Shown piece by piece: positions 1-6,251 of a DNA stretch of 6,939 nucleotides; positions within the stretch are counted from its first letter, which is position 1; every line of letters begins with the position of its first letter. The notes below the pieces were generated by a model. The model saw only the letters and a program-made list of their open reading frames with translations. It ran no database searches and was not told the origin of the DNA. The stretch comes from Burkholderiales bacterium (GTDB lineage: Bacteria; Pseudomonadota; Gammaproteobacteria; Burkholderiales; Burkholderiaceae_C): the NCBI GenBank assembly GCA_947450745.1, contig CANFYD010000200.1, positions 1 to 6,939 on the forward strand, written 5' to 3'. A program made the translations under genes and the position numbers.

Positions 1-1
1 C

Positions 2-895
2 GCCAACCAAATGGTCTACGGCGCCGGTCACCCGCTGGCCGTCAGCTCGCTCGGCAACGAGGCCGCCATCAAGGCCACCGACCGCGCCGCGCTGCAGCAG
101 TTCTGGCAGCAACATTACCGCCCGGACCAAGCCGCTTTGGTGGTCGCCGCCGACATCACCGAGACCGAGTTGCGCGGCCAAGCCGAAGCGCTGTTTGGTG
201 CCTGGTCGCGCCCGGCGAGCGCCGTGGCGGTGCGTGCCGCCGCCCCGGTGCGCAGCAGCAGCGCCCGCGTGGTGCTGGTGGACAAACCCGGTGCTGCGCA
301 AACCGCGCTGGCCGTGGTGGCGGCCGGGCCGCGCGCCGCCGACCCGCAAAGCGCCTCGATCAAGGTCATGAACGCGGCGCTGGGCGGCATGTTCACTTCC
401 CGCATCAACAACGAGCTGCGTGAGGTGAAGGGCTACACCTACGGCATCTACTCGGCCTACGCGATGGGGCGCGACAGCGGTCTGTTCGGCATTCGCGGCA
501 GCGTGCGCACCGACGTGACCGGCGCGGCGCTGGCCGATATGTTTGCGCAGATCGACGGCATGCGCGCCAAGCCGATGGGCGCAGCCGAGTTGACCCGCGT
601 GCGCAATGCGCAACTGTTGTCGCTGCCGGGGCTGTTCGACACCAACCGCGTCGTCGTCAGCAGCTACGCCAGCAATTGGTCGCTGGGCCTGGCACCCGAT
701 GCCATCGTCAAGCTGCCGGCCAAGTTTGCCGCCGTCAACGCCGCCAGCGCCTTTGCTGCGGCCCGGCAGCAGGTGGACGCGCCGGGCTTGATCGTCGTGG
801 CGGTGGGCGACGCTGCCAAGGTCTTGCCGCAGCTGAAGGCTTGGGGCCGCCAACCGCTGGAGCAGCGCGACGCGGCGGGCGAGTTGCTGAAGTAG
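2..895 (+). CDS. M16 family metallopeptidase-like protein, C-terminal part (5' end outside window)
   Basis: The open frame enters from the left edge (first full codon at 2, reading A-N-Q-M-V-Y-G) and ends at TAG 893-895. The ATG at 11 is internal, because the residues around it match the usual YG.(D/G)HP motif in the middle of an M16 domain. About 297 residues are visible. They cover the end of one M16 structural domain (pattern 'tdraalqqFwqqhYrPdqaalvvaaDit') and then a complete last domain with the hallmark ALGGMFTSRINNELREVKGY stretch and the following TYG. The zinc-binding HxxEH motif, if this protein has one, would lie upstream and cannot be seen. Burkholderiales often carry paired active and inactive M16 proteins or a fused two-half form, so this could be either. 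Such proteins usually act on peptides in the periplasm. The next gene, proA, starts 55 bp downstream on the same strand with no terminator seen, so co-transcription is possible. Confidence 0.88.
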   Translation, partial: ANQMVYGAGHPLAVSSLGNEAAIKATDRAALQQFWQQHYRPDQAALVVAADITETELRGQAEALFGAWSRPASAVAVRAAAPVRSSSARVVLVDKPGAAQTALAVVAAGPRAADPQSASIKVMNAALGGMFTSRINNELREVKGYTYGIYSAYAMGRDSGLFGIRGSVRTDVTGAALADMFAQIDGMRAKPMGAAELTRVRNAQLLSLPGLFDTNRVVVSSYASNWSLGLAPDAIVKLPAKFAAVNAASAFAAARQQVDAPGLIVVAVGDAAKVLPQLKAWGRQPLEQRDAAGELLK

Positions 896-908
896 TGCGC
901 TGACAGAG

Positions 909-928
909 GACTGGCGGAAGACTGGCGG
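909..928 (+). repeat. Two direct copies of GACTGGCGG at 11-bp spacing, upstream of proA
   Basis: GACTGGCGG occurs at 909-917 and again at 920-928, in the short gap between the M16 gene and proA. The copies are identical and start one helical turn (11 bp) apart. With only two copies, this could be a chance slippage product or a small protein-binding site. Nothing else supports a regulatory role. Confidence 0.4.
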
Positions 929-950
929 CCACATCGGTGAAAATGCCGAG

Positions 951-2240
951 ATGACTGAATCCACTGCTTCCGATCTGAACCTCTACATGACGGGCGTCGG
1001 CGTTGCCGCTCGCCAAGCCTCGCGCGTGATGGCTGCTGCACCGACGGCGGCCAAGAACCTGGCCCTGCAGGCGCTGGCCCGGCGCCTGCGCCAAGCCGGC
1101 CCGGCGCTGGCCAAGGCGAATGCCCGCGACTTGGCCGCTGCTGCCAAGGCCGGGCTGGACGCCCCGCTGCTGGACCGGCTCAAGCTGACTCCTGCCGTCA
1201 TTGCCACCATCGCCGAAGGCTGCGAACAATTAGCCGCCATGCACGATCCGGTCGGCGAGATCACCGGCGTCAAGCGCCGCCCCAGCGGCATCAGCGTCGG
1301 CCAAATGCGCGTGCCGCTGGGCGTCTTCGGCATGATTTACGAGAGCCGCCCGAACGTCACCATTGAAGCCGCCTCGCTGGCCATCAAGAGCGGCAACGCC
1401 TGCATCTTGCGCGGCGGCTCGGAGGCGCTGCACTCCAATCTGGCGCTGGCTCAACTGGTGAGCTTGGCACTGGCCGAGGCCGGCTTGCCGGCCGAAGCGG
1501 TGCAGATGATCAACACCACCGACCGCGCGGCCGTCGGCCTGCTGATCACGATGGTGGAGTTTGTCGACGTCATCATCCCGCGCGGCGGCAAAGGCTTGAT
1601 CGCCCGTATCAGCGCCGAGGCCAAGGTGCCGGTGATCAAGCATCTGGACGGCAATTGCCACACCTATGTGGACGCCGAGGTTGATTTCCAGCAAGCGCTG
1701 ACGGTCGTCATCAACGCCAAGACGCAGAAATACAGCCCCTGCAACGCGACCGAATCGCTGCTGGTGCATGCCGAAGCGGCTGGCGACTTCCTGCCCCACA
1801 TCGGCGCGCTGCTGACGGCGCGGGGCGTGGAACTGCGCGGCTGCCCGCGCACGCTGGCTCTGCTGGGGCCCTTGCCCGGCGCGGTCGTGACGGCTGCGAC
1901 CGAGGCCGACTGGAGCGAGGAATACTTGGCCCCCATCCTCAGCATCAAGGTGGTGGACAGCTTGGCCGAGGCGATCGCCCACATCAACCGCTATGGTTCC
2001 CACCACACCGACGCCATCTTGACGACGAATCACGCCAACGCGATGCGCTTCCTGCGCGAGGTCGATTCCGCCAGCGTGATGGTCAACACCAGCACCCGCT
2101 TTGCCGACGGCTTCGAGTACGGCCTGGGCGCCGAAATCGGTATCTCCACCGACAAGCTGCACGCCCGCGGCCCGGTCGGCCTGGAAGGCCTCACTTCGAT
2201 GAAGTGGGTCGTGTTGGGTCAGGGCGAAGTGCGCAATTGA
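951..2240 (+). CDS. proA: Gamma-glutamyl phosphate reductase (glutamate-5-semialdehyde dehydrogenase)
   Basis: Cytoplasmic enzyme of proline biosynthesis. It reduces gamma-glutamyl phosphate, made by ProB, to glutamate-5-semialdehyde with NADPH; the product cyclises and is reduced by ProC. The 429 residues are close to the family's usual 415-430. The aldehyde-dehydrogenase fold is complete: the VPLGVFGMIYESRPNVT segment (121-137), the glycine-rich IIPRGGKGLI (208-217), the catalytic cysteine Cys264 in KYSPCNATES, and the C-terminal VNTSTRFADGFEYGLGAEIG (378-397) and GPVGLEGLTSMKW (407-419) blocks. The ATG at 951 gives a normal N-terminus. A second ATG at 987 (Met13) would still keep the conserved helix, but 951 fits the family better. 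The Shine-Dalgarno sequence is weak (GGTGA around 936-940). proB is not adjacent, which is common in Betaproteobacteria, where proA often stands alone. Confidence 0.97.
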   Translation: MTESTASDLNLYMTGVGVAARQASRVMAAAPTAAKNLALQALARRLRQAGPALAKANARDLAAAAKAGLDAPLLDRLKLTPAVIATIAEGCEQLAAMHDPVGEITGVKRRPSGISVGQMRVPLGVFGMIYESRPNVTIEAASLAIKSGNACILRGGSEALHSNLALAQLVSLALAEAGLPAEAVQMINTTDRAAVGLLITMVEFVDVIIPRGGKGLIARISAEAKVPVIKHLDGNCHTYVDAEVDFQQALTVVINAKTQKYSPCNATESLLVHAEAAGDFLPHIGALLTARGVELRGCPRTLALLGPLPGAVVTAATEADWSEEYLAPILSIKVVDSLAEAIAHINRYGSHHTDAILTTNHANAMRFLREVDSASVMVNTSTRFADGFEYGLGAEIGISTDKLHARGPVGLEGLTSMKWVVLGQGEVRN

Positions 2241-2255
2241 ACCACCGGCTTGACT

Positions 2256-2271
2256 CCGCCCTGTAGGGCGG
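2256..2271 (+). terminator. GC-rich hairpin just after proA (possible terminator, no U-tract)
   Basis: CCGCCC (2256-2261) pairs with GGGCGG (2266-2271) around the loop TGTA, 16 bp past the proA stop codon. The position suits 3'-end formation, but no T-run follows. It overlaps the palindrome at 2268-2283, so the two structures would be mutually exclusive. It may simply be part of the repeat element. Confidence 0.35.
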
Positions 2272-2378
2272 GTCGCGACCCGCGAAGGAGGCTAGCGGTG
2301 GGCACCGCAGCTCCGCCGGGCCGGCCGAGTGCAACACGCATGCCACCGTCGACCGCACGCGGGTCGCGACCCGCACTA
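2264..2378. repeat. REP-pair/MITE-like element: two inverted copies of a 16-bp perfect palindrome
   Basis: The perfect palindrome GCGGGTCGCGACCCGC occurs at 2268-2283 and again at 2359-2374. The flanks show that the copies are inverted: the first is preceded by GTAGG (2263-2267), and the second, read on the minus strand, by GTAGT (2379-2375). This gives roughly 21-bp inverted ends with one mismatch. The 75 bp between them hold a small hairpin (2295-2299 with 2304-2308) and no gene. The element sits between two convergent genes, the usual place for REP/BIME-type repeats, where it may influence mRNA 3' ends. There is no transposase here. Dispersal elsewhere in the genome is inferred, not shown. 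Confidence 0.6.
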
Positions 2379-2382
2379 CGAC

Positions 2383-2407
2383 GGCCACGCGCCCTCCGAG
2401 CGTGGCC
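2383..2407 (-). terminator. Hairpin 5 bp past the stop of the molybdopterin subunit gene
   Basis: GGCCACGC (2383-2390) pairs perfectly with GCGTGGCC (2400-2407) around a 9-nt loop. On the minus strand it begins 5 bp after the stop codon (2415-2413) of the large hydroxylase subunit. The stem is strong and well placed for 3'-end formation, but no T-run follows, so it is at best a Rho-assisted or mRNA-stabilising structure. Confidence 0.4.
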
Positions 2408-2412
2408 TTGCC

Positions 2413-4725
2413 TCAGGCGGTCGGTTTCGCCGCCAGAGCCTTGAGCAGCGCGGCTGGCCGCATCGGCAGGTCGCGCAAGCGCACGCCGACGGCGGCTTGG
2501 ATCGCGTTGGCGATGGCGGGGCCGACCACCGTGGTGGGGGGCTCGCCCATGCCGGTGGCGGTCGCGGTGCTGGCGACGAACTCGATGTCCAGCTCCGGCA
2601 CATCGGCCATGCGCAGCGGCGTGTAGGCCCCCAGGTTGGTGTCCCTGACTTGACCGTCGACGAACTCGGTGCCCTCGTGCAGCGCCATGCTCAGGCCCCA
2701 CAAGGCACCGCCTTCGGCCTGCGCCAGCGCGCCATCCGGATGGATGATGGTGCCGGCGTCGATGACCATGAACAGCTTGACGACACGCACGCTGCCGGTG
2801 GCGGCATCAACCGCCACCTGCGCCACACAGGCGGTCCAGGTCGGCATGTCGCGTTCCTGGCCAAAGGTGCTGGCAATGCCCAGGCCGGTACCGGCCGGCA
2901 GCGTCTTGCCCCAGCCGGCTTTTTCGGCCACCCGGCGCAACACATGGGCCATGCGGGCCGCGCCACCCACGGCGTTCGGCGCGCCGCCCGCGTTCTTGCC
3001 GCGACCGTCAAGCAAAGCCAGTCGGAAAGCCAACGGGTCAAGCTTGGCGGCCAAGGCCGCTTCGTCGATGAAACTCTCGACCGCCCAATTGGTCCAGCCA
3101 GGACCCACCGAGCGCAACCAGCCCGGACGGAAGGTGTTGCTGGCCAGATCGTTCGAGATCGCCCGCACGCGGTGCGCGCCGACCGAGTACCAGTGGTCGG
3201 CACCGGCAATCGCGAACGGGTCGTAGGGACGCTCGTTCTTGCCCTTGGGCATGAAACCGGGGGCCAGCACTTGCGTCGGCCAACCGGCGCTGGCGCTGTG
3301 CTCCATCGCGGTGACGCTGCCCTTGGCGTCGAACGCCATGCGCAGGCGCTGCTTCGACGGCGAGCGCGGTGAATCAAAGCGGGCATCGTCGGAGCGGCTG
3401 CAAATCATCTTGACCGGGCGGCCGATGGCCTGCGCCGCCAGCGCTGCCGGCACCGCGTAGTCGCCGTTCAGCCGGCGACCAAAACCGCCGCCGAGCAAAT
3501 AGGTGTGCATCACGACTTTGGCCGCGTCCACGCCGAGCGCCTGGGCCAAGGTGGGCAAGACCAGCGATTGCCACTGGTTACCGGTGTGGATATGCCAGAC
3601 GCCGTCTTTTTCCAGGGCCAGCGCGTTGACCGGCTCCAGCTGGAAGTGCAGCACGGTGCTGGTGGTGTAGTCGTGCTCAACCCGCAGTTTGGCGTTCGAA
3701 AAGGCGGCTTCCACGCCGTCATCGGCCACCACCAAGGAGCCGGCCGAGGCGTCAGCGATCAGTTGCTCAGCATGCGCCTGGATGTCGGCTTCCGACACTT
3801 TGGCGGTGGCACCGGCGCGCCACTTGACCACCACCAGGTCGGCCGCGCGGCTGGCGGCGGCGTAGCTGTCGGCATACACCATCACCCAGCCGGGCACGGT
3901 GTTCGACGGGTCGTTCAGGGCCACCGATTTGAGGTAGCCCTTGATTTGACGAGCGGCGCTGTCGTCGATCGACAGCACGCTGGAGCCGTAGCGGGTCGGC
4001 GGGATGCACGGGCGGGCGTAGACCATGCCTTCGACCACCGCATCGATGCCGTAGATGGCCTTGCCGTTGGTCTTTTCAGGCACGTCGATGGCCTGCACGT
4101 CGCGGCCGATCAAGCGGCGCTGCTCGGGCGTCTTCAGGGTGATGGCCTTCAGCGCCTCGGGCGTGAACGTGCGGCCGAGTTGGCCCTTGCGCACGATGTC
4201 GGCATAGGAGACCGATTGCTTGCCGGCGCTGACGACGCCGTTGCGAGCCTGGCAATCGGCTACCGCCACGCCCAGCAAGCGGGCACCCTCGTCGATCAGG
4301 GCGATGCGCCCGGCGGCACCGGCGCGGCTGAGCGGATCAAAGCTCTGCCAGACCGACCAACTGCCGCCGGTGATCATCAAGCCCCACTTGGGGTCGGTGT
4401 CGACATAGTTCAGCCGCACCGAGGACCACGCCACCTCCAGTTCATCGGCAACGATGCGCGCCAACGCCGTGCCGATGTGCTGACCCATCTCGGCCTTGGC
4501 AATGTTGACGGTGACGATGCCGTCCCGGTCGATCTGGAACCAGATGGTCGGGTCGAACACCGGCGCGGCGGCGGTTTGAGCGCCCGCTGCAGCCATCACC
4601 GGGCTCAAAAAAGCCAGCGTGAAACCGGTGCCGGCCGCAGCAATCATGAAGCTGCGACGAGCCAGTGAAGCGGTCGGGCCGTCCTGTTGGCTCTGTTTGT
4701 GTTTTTTGATGAGTCGATCAAGCAT
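2413..4725 (-). CDS. Molybdopterin-binding (large) subunit of a xanthine-oxidase-family hydroxylase, IorB-like, Tat-exported
   Basis: The 770-residue protein is the Mo-cofactor subunit of a molybdenum hydroxylase of the isoquinoline 1-oxidoreductase beta-subunit type. It hydroxylates an N-heterocycle or aldehyde with water as oxygen source; the actual substrate cannot be read from sequence. The N-terminus is a Tat signal: basic n-region, LARRSFM at 21-27, then a hydrophobic run to about 44 with likely cleavage near AGAQ (47-50). Family blocks seen are FQLEPVNALA (361-370), GGGFGRRLNGDYAVP (412-426), FRPGWLRSVGPGW (532-544) followed by E550 and FIDE, TPLRMADVPELD (702-713), and GMGEPP (725-730), where E728 is at the position of the catalytic glutamate. 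The length suits the single-gene IorB class with tandem aldehyde-oxidase-like halves. The ATG at 4725 overlaps the stop of the upstream iron-sulfur subunit gene by 8 bp and has a good ribosome site. No FAD subunit or cytochrome gene accompanies it. Confidence 0.93.
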   Translation of the reverse strand: MLDRLIKKHKQSQQDGPTASLARRSFMIAAAGTGFTLAFLSPVMAAAGAQTAAAPVFDPTIWFQIDRDGIVTVNIAKAEMGQHIGTALARIVADELEVAWSSVRLNYVDTDPKWGLMITGGSWSVWQSFDPLSRAGAAGRIALIDEGARLLGVAVADCQARNGVVSAGKQSVSYADIVRKGQLGRTFTPEALKAITLKTPEQRRLIGRDVQAIDVPEKTNGKAIYGIDAVVEGMVYARPCIPPTRYGSSVLSIDDSAARQIKGYLKSVALNDPSNTVPGWVMVYADSYAAASRAADLVVVKWRAGATAKVSEADIQAHAEQLIADASAGSLVVADDGVEAAFSNAKLRVEHDYTTSTVLHFQLEPVNALALEKDGVWHIHTGNQWQSLVLPTLAQALGVDAAKVVMHTYLLGGGFGRRLNGDYAVPAALAAQAIGRPVKMICSRSDDARFDSPRSPSKQRLRMAFDAKGSVTAMEHSASAGWPTQVLAPGFMPKGKNERPYDPFAIAGADHWYSVGAHRVRAISNDLASNTFRPGWLRSVGPGWTNWAVESFIDEAALAAKLDPLAFRLALLDGRGKNAGGAPNAVGGAARMAHVLRRVAEKAGWGKTLPAGTGLGIASTFGQERDMPTWTACVAQVAVDAATGSVRVVKLFMVIDAGTIIHPDGALAQAEGGALWGLSMALHEGTEFVDGQVRDTNLGAYTPLRMADVPELDIEFVASTATATGMGEPPTTVVGPAIANAIQAAVGVRLRDLPMRPAALLKALAAKPTA

Positions 4726-5191
4726 GTGACGCTGCCCCCTTCATTTCTGCAGCCGCCAGCTTGATGGCCTTGCGGATGCGCACATAAGCCATGCAGCGGC
4801 ACAGGTTGCCACTCATGACGGTGTCGATGTCGGCATCGGTCGGCGTAGGGTGATCCTTCAGCAGCGTGGCCGCCTGCATGATCTGGCCCGACTGGCAGTA
4901 ACCGCATTGCGGTGCTTGCGTCGTGATCCAGGCCTTTTGCAGCGGGTGCTGGCCATCGGCCGACAAGCCTTCGATGGTGGTGATCTGGGTGTTCGCCACC
5001 GCGCCAACCGGCGTGATGCAGGAGCGCACGGCCCGGCCGTCAACGTGGACGGTGCAGGCACCGCACATGCCGATGCCGCAGCCAAACTTGCTGCCCTTCA
5101 GACCGATTTCGTCACGAATGACCCAGAGCAAGGGGGTGACGGGATCGGCCCGGCTCGCAACGGCTTTGCCGTTGATGGTGAAAGCGGTCAT
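4718..5191 (-). CDS. [2Fe-2S] (small) subunit of the molybdenum hydroxylase, IorA-like
   Basis: The 157-residue two-cluster iron-sulfur subunit passes electrons from the Mo centre to an outside acceptor. All eight cluster cysteines are present. The N-terminal plant-ferredoxin-type domain uses C38, C43, C46 (FGCGIGMCGAC) and C58 (VRSC). The C-terminal helical domain uses C96 and C99 (QCGYCQSGQ) and C131 and C133 (NLCRCMAYVRI). There is no signal peptide, as expected for a subunit exported folded together with a Tat-bearing partner. The frame stays open upstream to an ATG at 5431, but those 80 extra residues resemble nothing in the family and start translation at the hairpin-rich end of the intergenic region. 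Starting at 5191 gives the canonical MTAFTINGK N-terminus and family length. Its own Shine-Dalgarno sequence is poor. It is the first gene of the two-gene operon, overlapping the next by 8 bp. Confidence 0.95.
   Translation of the reverse strand: MTAFTINGKAVASRADPVTPLLWVIRDEIGLKGSKFGCGIGMCGACTVHVDGRAVRSCITPVGAVANTQITTIEGLSADGQHPLQKAWITTQAPQCGYCQSGQIMQAATLLKDHPTPTDADIDTVMSGNLCRCMAYVRIRKAIKLAAAEMKGAASHA
4735..4741 (-). promoter_or_regulatory. Ribosome binding site of the molybdopterin subunit
   Basis: AAGGGGG on the minus strand lies 9 nt before the ATG at 4725, inside the end of the upstream iron-sulfur subunit gene. It supports the 4725 start and therefore the long n-region of the Tat signal. 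With the 8-bp ATG/TGA overlap it suggests translational coupling of the two subunits. Confidence 0.65.
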
Positions 5192-5206
5192 AGGGAGTTC
5201 GCTGTT

Positions 5207-5234
5207 GGAAAAAAGAAGCCGCCTTGACGGCGGC
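5207..5234 (-). terminator. Intrinsic-terminator-like hairpin with T-run in the leader of the hydroxylase operon
   Basis: Read on the minus strand, GCCGCC (5234-5229) pairs with GGCGGC (5223-5218) around a 5-nt loop, followed at once by TTCTTTTTTCC (5217-5207). This is a textbook Rho-independent terminator shape. Its T-run ends 15 nt before the ATG at 5191, too close for another promoter to fit between. Transcripts entering the operon from upstream must therefore cross it, unless transcription starts within the last few bases. It may terminate read-through from the SOUL gene, act as an attenuator, or be leaky. The plus strand has no T-run after the stem, so it works in one direction only. Confidence 0.7.
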
Positions 5235-5423
5235 TGGATGAGGAGGAGAAGGCCTGAAGCCTGACCTAATGGGCTTGGGCGGCCTGAATGACGGGGACGG
5301 CCTTGTTGGCAAACGCACAAACGCGATTCGGCAAAAACAGCAGAAATCGCACAGCTGAATCTAACCTGAACCTGAAAAACTGGCTCGTCAGGGGTCAATG
5401 CGCTGTTCAGCGACGGCGTCATG

Positions 5424-5442
5424 GCGGGCATCGCCTGCCCGC
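5424..5442 (-). terminator. Hairpin downstream of the SOUL gene
   Basis: GCGGGCA (5424-5430) pairs with TGCCCGC (5436-5442) around a 5-nt loop, about 27 bp beyond the SOUL stop codon. No T-run follows on the minus strand. It may mark the 3' end of the SOUL transcript, but on its own it is not a convincing intrinsic terminator. Confidence 0.35.
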
Positions 5443-5469
5443 AGGCCAGCCGCCACGCTCGCCACGGCG

Positions 5470-6081
5470 TCAGGGCAAGGCCAACCAGATCTCGTTGCGC
5501 CGCATGAACCAGGGCGTGAACGGCGCGTTGTAGCGTGCCAGCACCGGCTCGCCTTCGGTGGCCACGCCGGCTGCGGCCAGCGCCGTCTTCAACAAGGCCA
5601 GATGTTCTTGGTAGTTGGACTCAGACCAAGTGCCCGAGTACCGAATCACCGCCCGGCTGCTGGCCGGCACCAGCCGCAGTTGCACGCGCGGGTCAAGCGG
5701 CTCGGGCGCAGACGCCAGGCTCACGCCCTTGGGCAGGACAAACTGCACCAATATGCCGCCCGGCACGGCGGCCTGGGTCACCGGCGCGGTCATGTCCATG
5801 CGGACCGGCGCGGACACCGCGCTCTGGGTCACCGGCGCGGTCATCGCGAACTTCTTTTCGCCCTTGTTCTTGCCAAAGATGTAGCCGGCCAGGATAGGGA
5901 AGGCCTGACTGCCGGCGGCCTCGGCCGTGCTGTTCAGCACCACCTCGGCCACGACATAGGGCGCGTACTGACGCAGCTCCACCGTCTCGAGCTTTCTGAT
6001 GACTTCGTAATCCGGTTCTTCGGTGGCGTGACTGGTCAGTGGCATGGCGGCAAGTAAAAAAGTCAGCAGGAGACGACGCAT
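5470..6081 (-). CDS. SOUL family haem-binding-like protein with signal peptide
   Basis: This 203-residue protein is of the SOUL/HBP family, named for eukaryotic haem-binding proteins. The role of bacterial members is not established, so haem or tetrapyrrole binding is only a family-based suggestion. It opens with a typical signal peptide (MRRLLLTFLLAAMPLTSHA, 1-19), so the mature protein should be periplasmic. The SOUL domain then runs to the end: YEVIRKLETVELRQYAPYVV (25-44), F..L..YIFGKNKGEKKFAMTAPV (61-84), the second MTAPV (97-101), the RYSGTWSE strand-turn (147-154), and the closing RYNAPFTPWFMRRNEIWL (183-200). Upstream in-frame ATGs at 6120, 6141 and 6204 would add a non-family extension in front of an already complete signal peptide, so 6081 is chosen. 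No start has a clear Shine-Dalgarno sequence. It is flanked by intergenic gaps and probably has its own promoter. Confidence 0.9.
   Translation of the reverse strand: MRRLLLTFLLAAMPLTSHATEEPDYEVIRKLETVELRQYAPYVVAEVVLNSTAEAAGSQAFPILAGYIFGKNKGEKKFAMTAPVTQSAVSAPVRMDMTAPVTQAAVPGGILVQFVLPKGVSLASAPEPLDPRVQLRLVPASSRAVIRYSGTWSESNYQEHLALLKTALAAAGVATEGEPVLARYNAPFTPWFMRRNEIWLALP
5773..5844 (-). repeat. Two identical 21-bp segments inside the SOUL gene (MTAPVTQ repeat)
   Basis: The same 21 bases occur at 5773-5793 and 5824-5844, 51 bp (17 codons) apart, encoding MTAPVTQ twice (80-86 and 97-103). SOUL proteins generally carry two MTAPV-like motifs, so the protein repeat is a family trait. The exact DNA identity, including synonymous positions, suggests recent gene conversion or strong codon preference. 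Confidence 0.75.
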
Positions 6082-6251
6082 GGTGGCGAGCAGCGGGTGA
6101 AATGAAAGCAAAGGCAACATGATGACGACGCTCGCCAGCATAGGACCGAACCCACCATCCGGTCGGGTTGAAGGTCTTGCGCTCCACGGATGCGCCAAGC
6201 TCACGCCTCAACGGCGCATCAACGGCACATCAACGGCGCCTCAACGACGCA
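6082..6251 (-). promoter_or_regulatory. Upstream region of the SOUL gene
   Basis: This 170-bp gap lies between the EAL gene stop and the SOUL start. Besides the 11-bp repeat array (6208-6251), it holds a -10-like TATGCT on the minus strand (6142-6137) without a good -35 partner, and an A/T-richer stretch at 6099-6120. No terminator for the EAL gene is seen. A SOUL promoter is likely here, but I cannot locate it. Confidence 0.3.
6208..6251. repeat. Four tandem 11-bp repeats between the EAL and SOUL genes
   Basis: Consensus TCAACGGCGCA on the plus strand at 6208, 6219, 6230 and 6241. The copies differ by one or two bases, and a partial fifth copy (TCAAG) starts at 6252. On the minus strand each unit ends in TTGA. 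The stop codon of the EAL gene is the TGA of the partial fifth copy, and the 11-bp period places further TGAs in all three frames. The array lies about 127 bp upstream of the SOUL start codon, in its presumed promoter region. Confidence 0.75.

Larger units (their letters stand above)
5192..5469 (-). promoter_or_regulatory. Intergenic/leader region of the hydroxylase operon
   Basis: This 278-bp gap separates the SOUL gene stop from the iron-sulfur subunit start. From the SOUL side it holds a hairpin (5424-5442), an A/T-richer part around 5320-5400 with tandem CAGGTT copies (minus strand, 5375-5364) next to a weak -10-like TAGATT (5363-5358), and the terminator-like structure at 5234-5207. A TTGACC (5398-5393) lies 29 bp from that -10-like site, too far to pair with it. 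The operon promoter is probably here, but I cannot place it. I do not recognise a known riboswitch. Confidence 0.4.

Noticed and set aside
943..954. Tiny ATG CCG AGA TGA frame overlapping the proA start codon
   Set aside because: It is three codons long and most likely chance; nothing suggests a regulatory upstream frame.
1230..2162. Minus-strand open frame (310 codons) opposite proA
   Set aside because: proA is unambiguous here, and the antisense frame shows no recognisable domain and typical shadow composition.
2329..3372. Long plus-strand open frame (347 codons) starting in the intergenic repeat
   Set aside because: It is antisense to the conserved C-terminal half of the molybdopterin subunit, has shadow-type composition, and begins inside the palindrome element.
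3505..4668. Long plus-strand open frame (387 codons) opposite the molybdopterin subunit gene
   Set aside because: Its composition (rich in G, R, H, A, V, D) is that of a reverse-frame shadow of a GC-rich gene, it shows no domain, and the minus-strand frame has clear family motifs throughout.
5192..5431. In-frame 80-residue N-terminal extension of the iron-sulfur subunit from ATG 5431
   Set aside because: The extension has no family resemblance, spans the terminator hairpin, and the 5191 start gives the canonical N-terminus and length.
5192..5469. Molybdenum-cofactor riboswitch in the hydroxylase leader
   Set aside because: The idea is attractive because of the terminator and the enzyme, but I could not match the leader to the known motif by eye; only a covariance-model search could decide.
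6082..6204. In-frame upstream starts (6204, 6141, 6120) for the SOUL protein
   Set aside because: They would put extra sequence ahead of a complete signal peptide, and none has a better ribosome site.
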